Shown: piece after piece, positions 14,922-23,002 of the stretch
How the letters are laid out: each line of letters begins with the position of its first letter
How positions within the stretch are numbered: position 1 is the first letter of the stretch
NCBI GenBank assembly: GCA_964440795.1
Contig: CAYTTQ010000033.1
Location: 1 to 27,963, forward strand
Direction: 5' to 3'
Length of the DNA stretch: 27,963 nucleotides
DNA from: C00003060 sp964440795
Lineage (GTDB): Bacteria; Desulfobacterota; Desulfobacteria; Desulfobacterales; C00003060
Notes under the pieces: generated by a model
The model's input: only the letters and a program-made list of their open reading frames with translations
Database searches by the model: none
Told to the model about the DNA's origin: nothing
Program-made: the position numbers and the translations under genes

Positions 14922-15705
14922 TCGAGTCGAGACCTTCCCGGACTTTGGTTCCACTGGATATCAGACCGGACACCGCCCCTTTCGGTTTTCGGACATGATC
15001 CAGCAGGATGTTGTCTGTTCTGAACCTGGGAACCAGTGTAACCGCCATGCCGATATAACTTCCAAAAGGGCTTTTCTGAACCCAGGGGCATTGCTCAACA
15101 TACCGCATGTGATTGGGAAAAACGGTCGGGAGTTGGTGTACCGTCGCTCGTTTGATCGGCGTCTTTCCCACAATGTCCCGGACCATTTGGGTCAACTCCC
15201 ATACGCCGAAGAACCTGGCCCTGTTGTAAACGCTTTCCCTGAATATGCCCTTGACCCGACGCTCGAACGACTTAAGCGAATATCGATTCAGAACACCGAG
15301 AAAGACCCGGTCTTTGGCGACACGGCACGCCTCTTCCAGGGCTTTACGGCTATCTTCGACAAACTCCAGTGTGGTTATCAGGCAAGCGATATTAAAGGTG
15401 TTGTCGTCAAAGGGAAGATCTTCGGCAACCCCGTGATGGAGGGACGCCTGCGTACCCACTTTCTTTCTGGCAAACTCAAGCATGTGAGGAGAGGCATCCA
15501 AACCGGAGACGTCAAGACCCATCCGGACAAACATCTCCAAGTGCCTGCCGGTACCGCAACCAATATCCAACACCCGTTCACCGATCACCGGCCTGAGCAA
15601 CTTGACAAGCAAATCGTCTTCCAATTCCGCTATAAACCGGTGCCGTTGGCTGTGAAACCACTCGTCATAGTCGCGAGCGGTTTTGAAATCAAATACATAT
15701 CCCAT
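14902..15705 (-). CDS. Class I SAM-dependent methyltransferase
   Basis: This 267-residue protein has the Rossmann methyltransferase core: motif I LDIGCGTG (46-53), the acidic end of the next strand near GLDAS (73-77), motif III HGVAEDLPFDDNTFNIAC and the post-core strand. It resembles the UbiE/Methyltransf_11 group, but I cannot name the substrate. The C-terminal 100 residues carry a basic segment and a PTVFPNHMRYVEQCPW block that may bind the substrate. It overlaps the downstream AmrS-like gene by 20 nt, which suggests a functional pair, though coupling may be incidental. It diverges from ssb. Confidence 0.87.
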   Translation of the reverse strand: MGYVFDFKTARDYDEWFHSQRHRFIAELEDDLLVKLLRPVIGERVLDIGCGTGRHLEMFVRMGLDVSGLDASPHMLEFARKKVGTQASLHHGVAEDLPFDDNTFNIACLITTLEFVEDSRKALEEACRVAKDRVFLGVLNRYSLKSFERRVKGIFRESVYNRARFFGVWELTQMVRDIVGKTPIKRATVHQLPTVFPNHMRYVEQCPWVQKSPFGSYIGMAVTLVPRFRTDNILLDHVRKPKGAVSGLISSGTKVREGLDSNGSTLV

Positions 15706-15853
15706 AGGTTCAGTTCGTCTGAGAAGCGGCCTGCTCGTATCGCTCCCCCAAAAGACTTAATGCGCTTCTCCAAGCACTTTGCACATCCCTTTATTCTAGA
15801 ATTAAGTATATGAAAAGGCACCGACAAGGCAAGGAAAAAGCAACGAATTTTGC

Positions 15854-15882
15854 TTGATTTTAGACCATCCCTGGTCTATGTT
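15854..15882 (+). promoter_or_regulatory. ssb promoter with overlapping palindrome
   Basis: TTGATT (15854-15859) and TATGTT (15877-15882) are spaced by 17 nt. The spacer is filled by a palindrome, TAGACCA-TCCC-TGGTCTA (15861-15878), with 7-bp perfect arms. A repressor bound there would block RNA polymerase, so this is a possible operator. Confidence 0.5.
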
Positions 15883-15939
15883 CGCCAAAATCCGGCAGTC
15901 ACCTTTACACAAACAAGTTCAAGTTCACGGGAGGTACTT

Positions 15940-16362
15940 ATGGCAGGAGTTAATAAGGTCATACTGGTCGGCCGTCTGGGAAGAGACCCGGAAGTGCGTT
16001 ATACCGCCGATGGCACGGCAGTGGCAAATTTTACCATGGCCACTTCTAAAGAATGGAAAGACAAGCAAACCGGCGAGAAGAAAGAACGTACAGAATGGCA
16101 TAAAGTAGTCGCCTGGCGCAGGTTAGGCGAGATATGTGGAGAGTATCTAGCCAAGGGAAAGCAAGTCTATATTGAAGGAAGTATACAAACCAGAGAATGG
16201 CAAGACAAAGAGGGCAACCGCCGGTGGACGACGGAAATCGTTGCCGATCAAATGCAAATGCTCGGCTCACCGGGGCAGGCCCAGTCCTATGACGAGGGGC
16301 CCGGTTCCGATGACCAAGGCGGTCCCGGCGGTCAACCCACCGAAGACGATATCCCCTTCTAA
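15940..16362 (+). CDS. ssb: Single-stranded DNA-binding protein
   Basis: SSB coats single-stranded DNA and recruits partners in replication and repair. The 140-residue protein starts MAGVNKVILVGRLGRDPEVR; the OB fold covers about residues 3-107 with the usual WHKVVAWRRLGEICGEYLAKG block. A Gly/Pro/Gln-rich linker follows, ending in the acidic tip EDDIPF that docks partner proteins. ATG 15940 follows GGGAGG. The frame is open further upstream, but that part is not SSB-like. It is expressed alone, divergent from the methyltransferase gene. Confidence 0.97.
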   Translation: MAGVNKVILVGRLGRDPEVRYTADGTAVANFTMATSKEWKDKQTGEKKERTEWHKVVAWRRLGEICGEYLAKGKQVYIEGSIQTREWQDKEGNRRWTTEIVADQMQMLGSPGQAQSYDEGPGSDDQGGPGGQPTEDDIPF

Positions 16363-16425
16363 TTTTTAGGGTTGATCAAGAAACATCTGTGTATAGTTGA
16401 AGACAATTGCAGTCGAAATAGGCAA

Positions 16426-16452
16426 ACCATGGCCCCAATGAGGGGCTTTGGT
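16426..16452. other. Hairpin between convergent ssb and tatA
   Basis: GCCCC-AATGA-GGGGC with flanking ACCA/TGGT forms a short interrupted stem in the 120-bp convergent gap. There is no T-run, so its action as a terminator is doubtful. Confidence 0.35.
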
Positions 16453-16482
16453 AGTGTCAAGATGGTACAAAGTCAAGGAACG

Positions 16483-16689
16483 CTAGCTTTGCGTTTCTTC
16501 TTCCGACTTTTTCTCTTGGTCTATTTTTTCCGGTTCCTTGTCTTCTTCCAAGTCTTCGGTAGTGGCCTTCTTGAAATTCTTAATTCCTTTTCCGATCCCA
16601 CTACCGATTTCCGGAAGTTTTCCGGCACCAAAGATTATCATAATAATCACCAAGATGATGATCAGTTCCGGCATCCCTATTCCAAACAT
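16483..16689 (-). CDS. tatA: Twin-arginine translocase subunit TatA/TatE
   Basis: TatA forms the protein-conducting part of the Tat pathway, which exports folded, often cofactor-bearing proteins. The 68-residue protein begins MFGIGMPELIIILVIIMIIF, giving a short N-terminal transmembrane helix. The hinge FGAGKLPEIGSGIGKGIKNFKKA follows, including the conserved F-G pair, then an amphipathic helix and a highly acidic/lysine-rich tail. AGGGGG lies 7 nt before the ATG. No tatB or tatC is adjacent. Confidence 0.95.
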   Translation of the reverse strand: MFGIGMPELIIILVIIMIIFGAGKLPEIGSGIGKGIKNFKKATTEDLEEDKEPEKIDQEKKSEEETQS

Positions 16690-16788
16690 CCCCTGTCCCC
16701 CTTATGATCAACCATTGAAATTTAAGTCCGAGAATTGACCGGCGAAATTATCTAAAGTGAAGATACCACCAAACATACGGACTGTCAA

Positions 16789-17184
16789 TTATTGCTCTTT
16801 TGGTTTTAAAGCATCCATAATGGACGCGTAGGCGGTATTAATCTCCGTCATTTTTCCCCTGGCCAGTTCCTCCACCACGGGATCTTTGTCAACGAATCGG
16901 TCGGGGTGGTACTTTCGGACCAACTTTTTGTACGATGCTTTCACCTCGTCCACACCTGCATTGTACGGAACGCCCAGGACATCATACTGCGGTTTCAACC
17001 CTTTTTGAGACAAACCATCGTGCAGTAAACCCGGATTGCTTTCAACCGTATGGCCCACCAACAGTCCCAGCGCCGCACCAACCGGTCCCCCTACCACCCA
17101 ACCGATACCGGCACCGATCACCTTGTGAAACTTTTTACCGCCCTGGTTTGCACCTTCGCTCATAGTAACCAAATTATCCGCCAT
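16789..17184 (-). CDS. J-domain (DnaJ-like) membrane-associated protein
   Basis: This protein of about 131 residues combines a glycine-rich hydrophobic N-terminal segment (about 22-45, IGAGIGWVVGGPVGAALGLL) with a C-terminal J domain (about 66-127) carrying the HPD motif (93-95) needed to stimulate Hsp70. The order resembles DjlA, with the middle TerB-like domain missing. The J domain begins YDVLGVPYNAGVDEVKASYKKL. Candidate starts are ATG 17184, ATG 17163 (MSEGANQ) and the open frame to 17238; none has a strong ribosome site. A membrane-linked DnaK co-chaperone is the likely role. Confidence 0.83.
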   Translation of the reverse strand: MADNLVTMSEGANQGGKKFHKVIGAGIGWVVGGPVGAALGLLVGHTVESNPGLLHDGLSQKGLKPQYDVLGVPYNAGVDEVKASYKKLVRKYHPDRFVDKDPVVEELARGKMTEINTAYASIMDALKPKEQ

Positions 17185-17227
17185 TTTCTCAAGACAGTCA
17201 AGCAGAATGACGGCTGGGCGTAGATTG

Positions 17228-17368
17228 ACCGCGGACAAACACAGACAACCGCGGACGATCTCTACGAAGGCCTTGGTGACAGCACGCTCGCCCGAAGGGC
17301 ATGACCGTCATTCGGTCTATCGAGACGACAGACCGAATCGTCTGCGGTGGTCTGCGTCCGTCTGCGGC
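17228..17368. repeat. Nested inverted repeat (dispersed-type palindrome)
   Basis: The outer arms 17228-17259 and 17337-17368 are 32 nt each and complementary apart from about seven positions, rich in CCGCGGAC/GTCTGCGG words. Inside, ATTCGGTCT (17310-17318) pairs perfectly with AGACCGAAT (17330-17338). It occupies most of the 279-bp gap between the divergent J-domain and MetE-like genes. The promoters of both must lie in or beside it; I could not pick them out. Confidence 0.6.
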
Positions 17369-17463
17369 TCCCAAAACTCCCTTGCCTCCCCTTTTCCGCC
17401 GTGCTATGGATCTAACCGACTCGATAGCGCTGTTTTCACCAAAACCCGGAAACCGGAGTTCTT

Positions 17464-18531
17464 TTGACCAGATTCAAACCAAACATGCTGCCCACTCTCA
17501 TCGGAAGCCTCCCGGTCCTTGACCACGACCAGGCGCTGCGAATGATTCTGGAAGCAACTCCGGAAATACCCCTTTGGGCCCAACTGCCCGGCCATCCCGC
17601 GGAAGGCATGATGGTCCAGTTTTTGGACGGCATTCCGGGCGTCACGAAAAAAAAAGACCGCACCTTCATTGACTCTTCGCAAACTGATTTTGATCAAGAA
17701 GTCCTGTTTTTTTATGAAGAATACCTAATGGTTAGTGAGGGACAACAAGACGTGTCTCAGTCCCGTTTCGCCCTTCATCCAAGCTCGGCACCCGGCTTTT
17801 TCAAGTTCGTGGACACAGTCAAAACCTTGTCTCCCCCACCCGTTGCCTTGAAGGGCCAAATCAGCGGCCCCATAACGCTGGCCACCGGAATCAAAGACCA
17901 GAACGGACGGGCCCTTTTCTACGACGCAAAACTGAGAGATCTGATCGTAAAAACCGTCGCCATGAAGGCGCGCTATCAGGCCGAGACCTTGGCCGCGTTT
18001 AACGTCCCTGTCATGGTTTTTATCGACGAACCGGGACTGGCCGGTTTTGGAACGTCCGAATTTATGAGCATTTCAAAGCAGGACGTGGACGAAGTCCTCG
18101 GCGAAGTTATCGAAGCCGTACACCAAGGGGGGGCCATGGCCGGTATCCACGTGTGTGCCAATACCGACTGGTCCCTCGTGCTCGACTCATCGGCGGAAAT
18201 CCTCAGCTTCGACGCCTTTGATTACTTTGATCGGCTGGCACTTTACAAAGAGTCCCTGACCGATTTTTTCAACCAGGGACGGATCCTGGCCTGGGGCATC
18301 GTTCCCACATCAAACGGCGAACAAATCGACAAAGAAACCACCGAGAGCCTCACCAAGAAGTTACAATCCCAAATAACCCACCTCGAAGCCCTGGGCATCA
18401 ACCGAGACCGGATCTTAGAACAATCTCTCGTCACACCGAGTTGTGGTACGGGATCGCTTACGGTTGATCAGGCAGAGAAAGTGCTTCAAATGACTGCCAG
18501 TGTGTCGACCGCGCTTCGCGCCACCACTTAA
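17464..18531 (+). CDS. Cobalamin-independent methionine synthase-like protein (short MetE-type)
   Basis: This 355-residue protein matches the C-terminal catalytic barrel of MetE without the N-terminal half. Likely zinc ligands are H229 and C231 (GIHVCANTDW) and C327 (TPSCGTGSL), and FIDEP (186-190) is a family mark. The TTG at 17464 follows CGGAG by 7 nt and gives the expected N-terminus (MLPTLIGSLPVLDHDQAL). Short forms of this kind in anaerobes include enzymes that take methyl groups from corrinoid proteins rather than folate, and others of unknown role. I infer methyl transfer to a thiol; the substrate is open. It seems monocistronic. Confidence 0.8.
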   Translation: MTRFKPNMLPTLIGSLPVLDHDQALRMILEATPEIPLWAQLPGHPAEGMMVQFLDGIPGVTKKKDRTFIDSSQTDFDQEVLFFYEEYLMVSEGQQDVSQSRFALHPSSAPGFFKFVDTVKTLSPPPVALKGQISGPITLATGIKDQNGRALFYDAKLRDLIVKTVAMKARYQAETLAAFNVPVMVFIDEPGLAGFGTSEFMSISKQDVDEVLGEVIEAVHQGGAMAGIHVCANTDWSLVLDSSAEILSFDAFDYFDRLALYKESLTDFFNQGRILAWGIVPTSNGEQIDKETTESLTKKLQSQITHLEALGINRDRILEQSLVTPSCGTGSLTVDQAEKVLQMTASVSTALRATT

Positions 18532-18875
18532 TATACACCCAGGAACAACTCTGATCGTTCACTGAGTTGGCATGTTTCCATTTCCATCATCACCGACCAA
18601 TCCGACGATCCGAGCGGCACACAGCCAACCCGGTCCGACTCTCAAACACCGCCAACGGAATAGATGGCATTTATTTTCACAATTGCCAATTGAGTGCATT
18701 TAAAAACGGAACTATTTTTCCACATTCTCGCCAAACTTCAGGCCACCGCGAGCACAATCTGCTTTAACTATTTGTAACATTTGATTTTTACAACAAAACT
18801 GAGTTTGAGCATGCTTCTTGCTCCATTGACGGTCATGAAGACGCTATCTAGAGCTTATGCCGTTTGGAGTCAGTC
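18532..18875. other. Intergenic, no gene seen
   Basis: This 344-bp gap separates two + strand genes. The last 120 bp are AT-rich and probably hold the promoter of the exported propeller gene, but no clear -35/-10 pair stands out. A small hairpin (GAGCA/TGCTC, about 18807-18823) lies there without a T-run. Confidence 0.5.
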
Positions 18876-20858
18876 ATGAGAAAGAGGTTTGTCGTTTATG
18901 TTTTAACTATCTTACTTGGAACCTTGGTACACTCACGGTATTGCCACGCGGACACCTACGCTTATGTGGCATCCGCCAGTAGTGATGAAAGCCAACCCGG
19001 GACTGTTTATATTATCGACATAGGAAAAATTATTCAAACAGCAGAAAAATATGTCGTTTATGATGAAGTTATCACTACGTATCGGAAGAGGATCTCTGTC
19101 GGCAAGGGCCCAGAAGGCGTAGCAGTTTCACCTACGGGAAAACACGTCTTCGTTGCAAATAAAAAGGGTGGAACTGTTTCTATGATCCAGACCTCGGACC
19201 AGTCTATCGCAAGAACCATTCGCCCGAACACCAACCTGTCACTAAACCCCTGGGGGGTTGCGGTATCCAGTGACGGCAGGTTCTTGTATTTTACAGCGAG
19301 AGGAAATACTCAAAGCGGTCTTCTGGTATATGACATAGAAAAAGGCTCCCGTATTGAGACGGTTTCGCTAAACCAGCCGTCTGCACTCACGGCCTTCTCA
19401 AAGGATGGCGCTCATTATGCCTATGTAGCTGACCAAGACCCTGCCAACCAAAAAGGCGTTGTTCGCATCTTCAAGAATCGATCTGACGCTAAATCCATAG
19501 ACGTTGGTCTTGCCCCCAGCGGCATAGCAGTTTCACCATATTTCGATTATGTCTACGCGACAAGCTCAAAAGGCAATACCGTTTCCGTAATACGAACCTC
19601 TGATTACACTAAAACGCATACACTCACAATCCAAGATGGTATTGGTAGGCGCCCAACGGGGATTGCAGTCATATCGAATGGTGATGACCGCTACGATGTT
19701 GTCTATGTTGCAAATAAAAACGATGATTCCATCTCTGTCATTCAGATTGAAGTCGCAACCGAAAATTACACTCTACTTGACACGATTACGCACAGTTCCA
19801 TCAATCAACCTCACGGCGTCTCTGGATTTCCCAATGGTGAATACGTATTCGTGACAAACGAAGGAAACGGCAGCGTCTGCATGATTGAAACCGCCACAAA
19901 TAGAGTCGAAAAAATAGTCGAAATCAGCGGGGTGCCCACCAGCATTGGAGACTTCGTGGGCAGCATATCTCCCCCCAACGCCCCCACGGATCTCACAGCA
20001 ACTAGTGAACCAGACTCGGTTATCAGCCTCAAATGGTATGACGCTTCGTACGACGAACTACGCTTCAAAATCGAAAGGAAAGAAAAGGGAGAAGAGAAGT
20101 GGAATGTTTCAAAGGTATCATCCAACATTACCTCATACGAGGACGATATCGTTGAGGTTAAGGAAGGAACTACCTATTCCTATCGCGTTTGTTCCTCCAA
20201 TGACAGCGGCGACTCCGAATACGTCACCGCAGAGGTAGCGATCCCCTTGAAAGCCCCCGTCAAGCTGTTCGTTACCGGCACCTCCCACGACAGCATTAGT
20301 CTGCGATGGAAAGACAAATCCGACGCCGAATCCGGATATGAAATTGAAAGACGCGCCGTACCCGACCCGGAATCGGATGAAACCGACGAAATTGACGACA
20401 ATGGGGAAAATGACGACGGAGAGGAAGGTGATCAAGACAACGAAAAGCTTAAGCCTGCCGAAGACACTCCTACACCCAGCACGGGTTTCACGAACATAGC
20501 CACCGTCGGTGCCGACGTACAAACATATACTGATAGCGACAGCGACCTGGAATCGGGCGCAACGTATGTCTATCGGGTGGCGGCATACAAAAATGCGGTA
20601 GAAGATGACCCGGAGACTCCGGACATTGAAGAAAGCAGAAAAAAGCAATATTCAGACTGGTCAAACGAGGTTGAGGTTGAAACCGACGAGGATTATGCGT
20701 GTTTTATCGGCACCGCCGCTCATGGTCCCCAAACGGCGGCTTATATTGTGTCCCTAAGGACACTTGACTATGCATATATGTCTATCTTTCTCCTGCTTTG
20801 CTGTTCGGGAATCATTTTCCGCCGGCTTCGCGTGAAAATGACAACCACTTTATCGTAG
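18876..20858 (+). CDS. Exported YVTN beta-propeller / FN3 protein with CFI-type C-terminal anchor
   Basis: This 660-residue protein has a signal peptide ending about residue 25 (RYCHA). A seven-bladed-type beta-propeller of YVTN repeats follows (about 26-350; blocks such as GKGPEGVAVSPTGKHVFVAN recur about every 45 residues). Two fibronectin-III-like domains come next (from about 358 and 455), the second carrying an Asp/Glu-rich insert at about 490-520. The end is a cysteine box CFIGTAAHG (C609), a hydrophobic helix (about 634-649) and RRLR, the layout of CFI-box C-terminal sorting or anchoring signals. ATG 18876 follows TGGAG by 8 nt. It is likely a cell-surface protein; the ligand is unknown. 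Confidence 0.85.
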   Translation: MRKRFVVYVLTILLGTLVHSRYCHADTYAYVASASSDESQPGTVYIIDIGKIIQTAEKYVVYDEVITTYRKRISVGKGPEGVAVSPTGKHVFVANKKGGTVSMIQTSDQSIARTIRPNTNLSLNPWGVAVSSDGRFLYFTARGNTQSGLLVYDIEKGSRIETVSLNQPSALTAFSKDGAHYAYVADQDPANQKGVVRIFKNRSDAKSIDVGLAPSGIAVSPYFDYVYATSSKGNTVSVIRTSDYTKTHTLTIQDGIGRRPTGIAVISNGDDRYDVVYVANKNDDSISVIQIEVATENYTLLDTITHSSINQPHGVSGFPNGEYVFVTNEGNGSVCMIETATNRVEKIVEISGVPTSIGDFVGSISPPNAPTDLTATSEPDSVISLKWYDASYDELRFKIERKEKGEEKWNVSKVSSNITSYEDDIVEVKEGTTYSYRVCSSNDSGDSEYVTAEVAIPLKAPVKLFVTGTSHDSISLRWKDKSDAESGYEIERRAVPDPESDETDEIDDNGENDDGEEGDQDNEKLKPAEDTPTPSTGFTNIATVGADVQTYTDSDSDLESGATYVYRVAAYKNAVEDDPETPDIEESRKKQYSDWSNEVEVETDEDYACFIGTAAHGPQTAAYIVSLRTLDYAYMSIFLLLCCSGIIFRRLRVKMTTTLS

Positions 20859-20865
20859 TAACGAT

Positions 20866-20955
20866 GTCAGGTAGCTCGCTTTGCTCGCAACCTGACCTAC
20901 AAGAATCTTTATCGCCCTGTGACCTGTAGGTCAGGTTGCGCAGGCGTTACCTGAC
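20866..20955. repeat. Paired palindromic REP-like units (BIME-like)
   Basis: Two palindromic units face each other. Unit 1 (20866-20896) runs from GTCAGGT to AACCTGAC and unit 2 (20930-20955) from GTCAGGTTGCG to GTTACCTGAC. The flanks CGCAACCTGACCTACA (20886-20901) and TGTAGGTCAGGTTGCG (20925-20940) are exact complements. A third unit lies at 27810-27843. The pair sits between convergent genes and could form a strong terminator-like stem. Confidence 0.85.
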
Positions 20956-20992
20956 AAAGGGGTGATCAACTTTTAGCAAAACCGGCAAAAGA

Positions 20993-23002
20993 TCAATTCC
21001 CAGACCCAAATTCTCCATCCCTAACAGTTCCTTCTGAAATCTTTCCCCTGTGCAACGTCAAGATTCTGTCCGCATTTTGTATGGTGGACAATCGGTGGGC
21101 GACCACGATGCCGGTACGCCCTTCCATGAGTCGAACAGTGGCCTCCTGAATCAAATGCTCGGTTTGGGTATCCACACTGGACGTGGCTTCGTCCAGAATT
21201 AGGATTTCCGGGTCGCGGGCCAGGGCCCGGGCGAAAGCGATTAATTGTCTTTCTCCGCTCGAGAGCGTCCGGCCTCCTTCCGTCAAAACCGTATCCAAGC
21301 CTTCCGGGAGGTTTTGGATAAGCCTTCGAAGCCCACAACCGTCGATAATTTCTTCCAGCCGCTCATCGGACACCGGCGGATTGCCTGCGAATATATTGTT
21401 CCGCATGGTATCGGCAAAGAGAAAGACATCCTGGGTAATCAGTGCCATACCGGAGCGCAATACTGCTTTAGGCACTCTGCGCACGTCCGTACCATGGATT
21501 CGTACAAATCCCTTTCCGGGATCATAAAACCGTTCCAAGAGATGAATCAGCGTCGACTTTCCCGCTCCCGTCGTCCCAACAACAGCAACCGTCTCACCTT
21601 CCCGAACCATAAAAGAAACATCCTCAAGGACCCATTCATCACCGTAGCCAAACCAGACCCCATCGAAAGTCACGATGCCATTCGATGCCTGATCGGTCTG
21701 TTTCAAGTCGGTCCAGTTCCGGACGATTCCCTTCCGGGAAAAATCAGGCTGTTCCGAAGCCCTCTCGACCTGATGCGTGTGGGCAGATAAAGGCGGATCC
21801 GGGATTCTTTCCTCGGTATCCAGCAACTGAAAGATCCGCTCCGACGAGGCCATGGCCGACTGCATGATATTGTACTTTTCCGCAATGTCCCGAATGGGCC
21901 GAAAGAACATCCGCATGTAGGAAATAAAGGCGACCAGGACCCCCAAACTGAGGGTATCACTTAACACACGTAACCCACCGTACCAGATGACCAGTGCCAC
22001 GGTGGCCGAACTGAGGATCTCGATAGCGGGCATAAAGACGGCAAAGACATTGATCTGGCGCATACCCACCAGATAATTTTCATGGTTCAGCTTTCGGAAT
22101 TTTCTGTAGTTCCGCTCTTCTTGAAAAAAGAGTTGGATCACCCGGATCCCGTCTATACTTTCCTGAAGCCTGGTATTGATTTGGGCGATCTTGATACGCG
22201 CCTCTCGAAAGATGTCTCTGGCCATACGACTGAAATAGAAGGTTGTGAGAAAAACGATGGGAAGAACGGCGAAACTGATCAGGGCCAACTTCCAGTTCAT
22301 GACGACCAAAACGACGGCGATGCCGACCAACAAAAAAATGTCTTTAAACACCACTGTGATAATAGACGTAAAGAAGTCATGGAGATTCTGAATATCACTG
22401 GTCACTCGGGTAACCAGGCGGCCGACGGGGTTTCGAATGAAAAAACCGATCGAAAGGCCCTGGATGTGTCCGTACAGGTCTCTTCTTAAATCGTGCATGA
22501 TCGATTGGCCGGCCGACTCCATGATCATCACGTTGCCAAAACTGAGAGCAAAATGACCCACGGCCATGGCCAGAAAGATTAAGGCGATAACACCGACGCC
22601 TTCGCGATCCTCAGACCGAAGTATTTTTAGATCGGACTTTTCGAGTAACGATAAGTCCTGATAAGAAATCTGCGCAGAAGATCCATCCGTCTCAAACAGT
22701 TTCGGATATCGGTCCACCACCCGGGCCGCCTTGGGGTTTGTTTTCAGGTTAATCGTATAACGCCGCCCCGCTTCCTCTGAAATACTGCCGTCATCCGCCT
22801 CTTTAACAATATACTGGTCAATCGCCACCTTTGTTAGATATGGAAGTGCCAAATCTAGAACAGTGATGCCGCTCACCAGCAAAACGGAAATCAATACCAG
22901 TAAGCGGTAGGGGCGAACGTGGGGCAAAAGCCTTTTGAGCAACCGGGTATTGTAAGGCTTTCCCAGTTTGTCCTCTTCAAAATATCCGTAGTCTCGTCGC
23001 AT
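20993..23002 (-). CDS. ABC exporter half, catalytically canonical subunit (TM288/BmrD-like)
   Basis: This 669-residue protein has an N-terminal six-helix exporter domain, with an unusual soluble insertion after the first helix (about 67-135), and a C-terminal ATPase domain. Walker A reads GTTGAGKS, the signature is LSSGE (580-584, deviating from LSGGQ), Walker B is LILDE with catalytic E605, and the switch His is H636. With the next gene it would form an asymmetric ABC exporter, where the intact glutamate and deviant signature lie on this subunit. The ATG at 23002 has no ribosome site: the preceding sequence is the heptamer array. The substrate is unknown; drugs or lipids are typical for the family. 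Confidence 0.93.
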   Translation of the reverse strand: MRRDYGYFEEDKLGKPYNTRLLKRLLPHVRPYRLLVLISVLLVSGITVLDLALPYLTKVAIDQYIVKEADDGSISEEAGRRYTINLKTNPKAARVVDRYPKLFETDGSSAQISYQDLSLLEKSDLKILRSEDREGVGVIALIFLAMAVGHFALSFGNVMIMESAGQSIMHDLRRDLYGHIQGLSIGFFIRNPVGRLVTRVTSDIQNLHDFFTSIITVVFKDIFLLVGIAVVLVVMNWKLALISFAVLPIVFLTTFYFSRMARDIFREARIKIAQINTRLQESIDGIRVIQLFFQEERNYRKFRKLNHENYLVGMRQINVFAVFMPAIEILSSATVALVIWYGGLRVLSDTLSLGVLVAFISYMRMFFRPIRDIAEKYNIMQSAMASSERIFQLLDTEERIPDPPLSAHTHQVERASEQPDFSRKGIVRNWTDLKQTDQASNGIVTFDGVWFGYGDEWVLEDVSFMVREGETVAVVGTTGAGKSTLIHLLERFYDPGKGFVRIHGTDVRRVPKAVLRSGMALITQDVFLFADTMRNNIFAGNPPVSDERLEEIIDGCGLRRLIQNLPEGLDTVLTEGGRTLSSGERQLIAFARALARDPEILILDEATSSVDTQTEHLIQEATVRLMEGRTGIVVAHRLSTIQNADRILTLHRGKISEGTVRDGEFGSGN

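Noticed and set aside
14322..14998. + strand frames opposite the radical SAM gene
   Set aside because: They are Pro/Arg-rich shadows of a GC-rich gene on the other strand.
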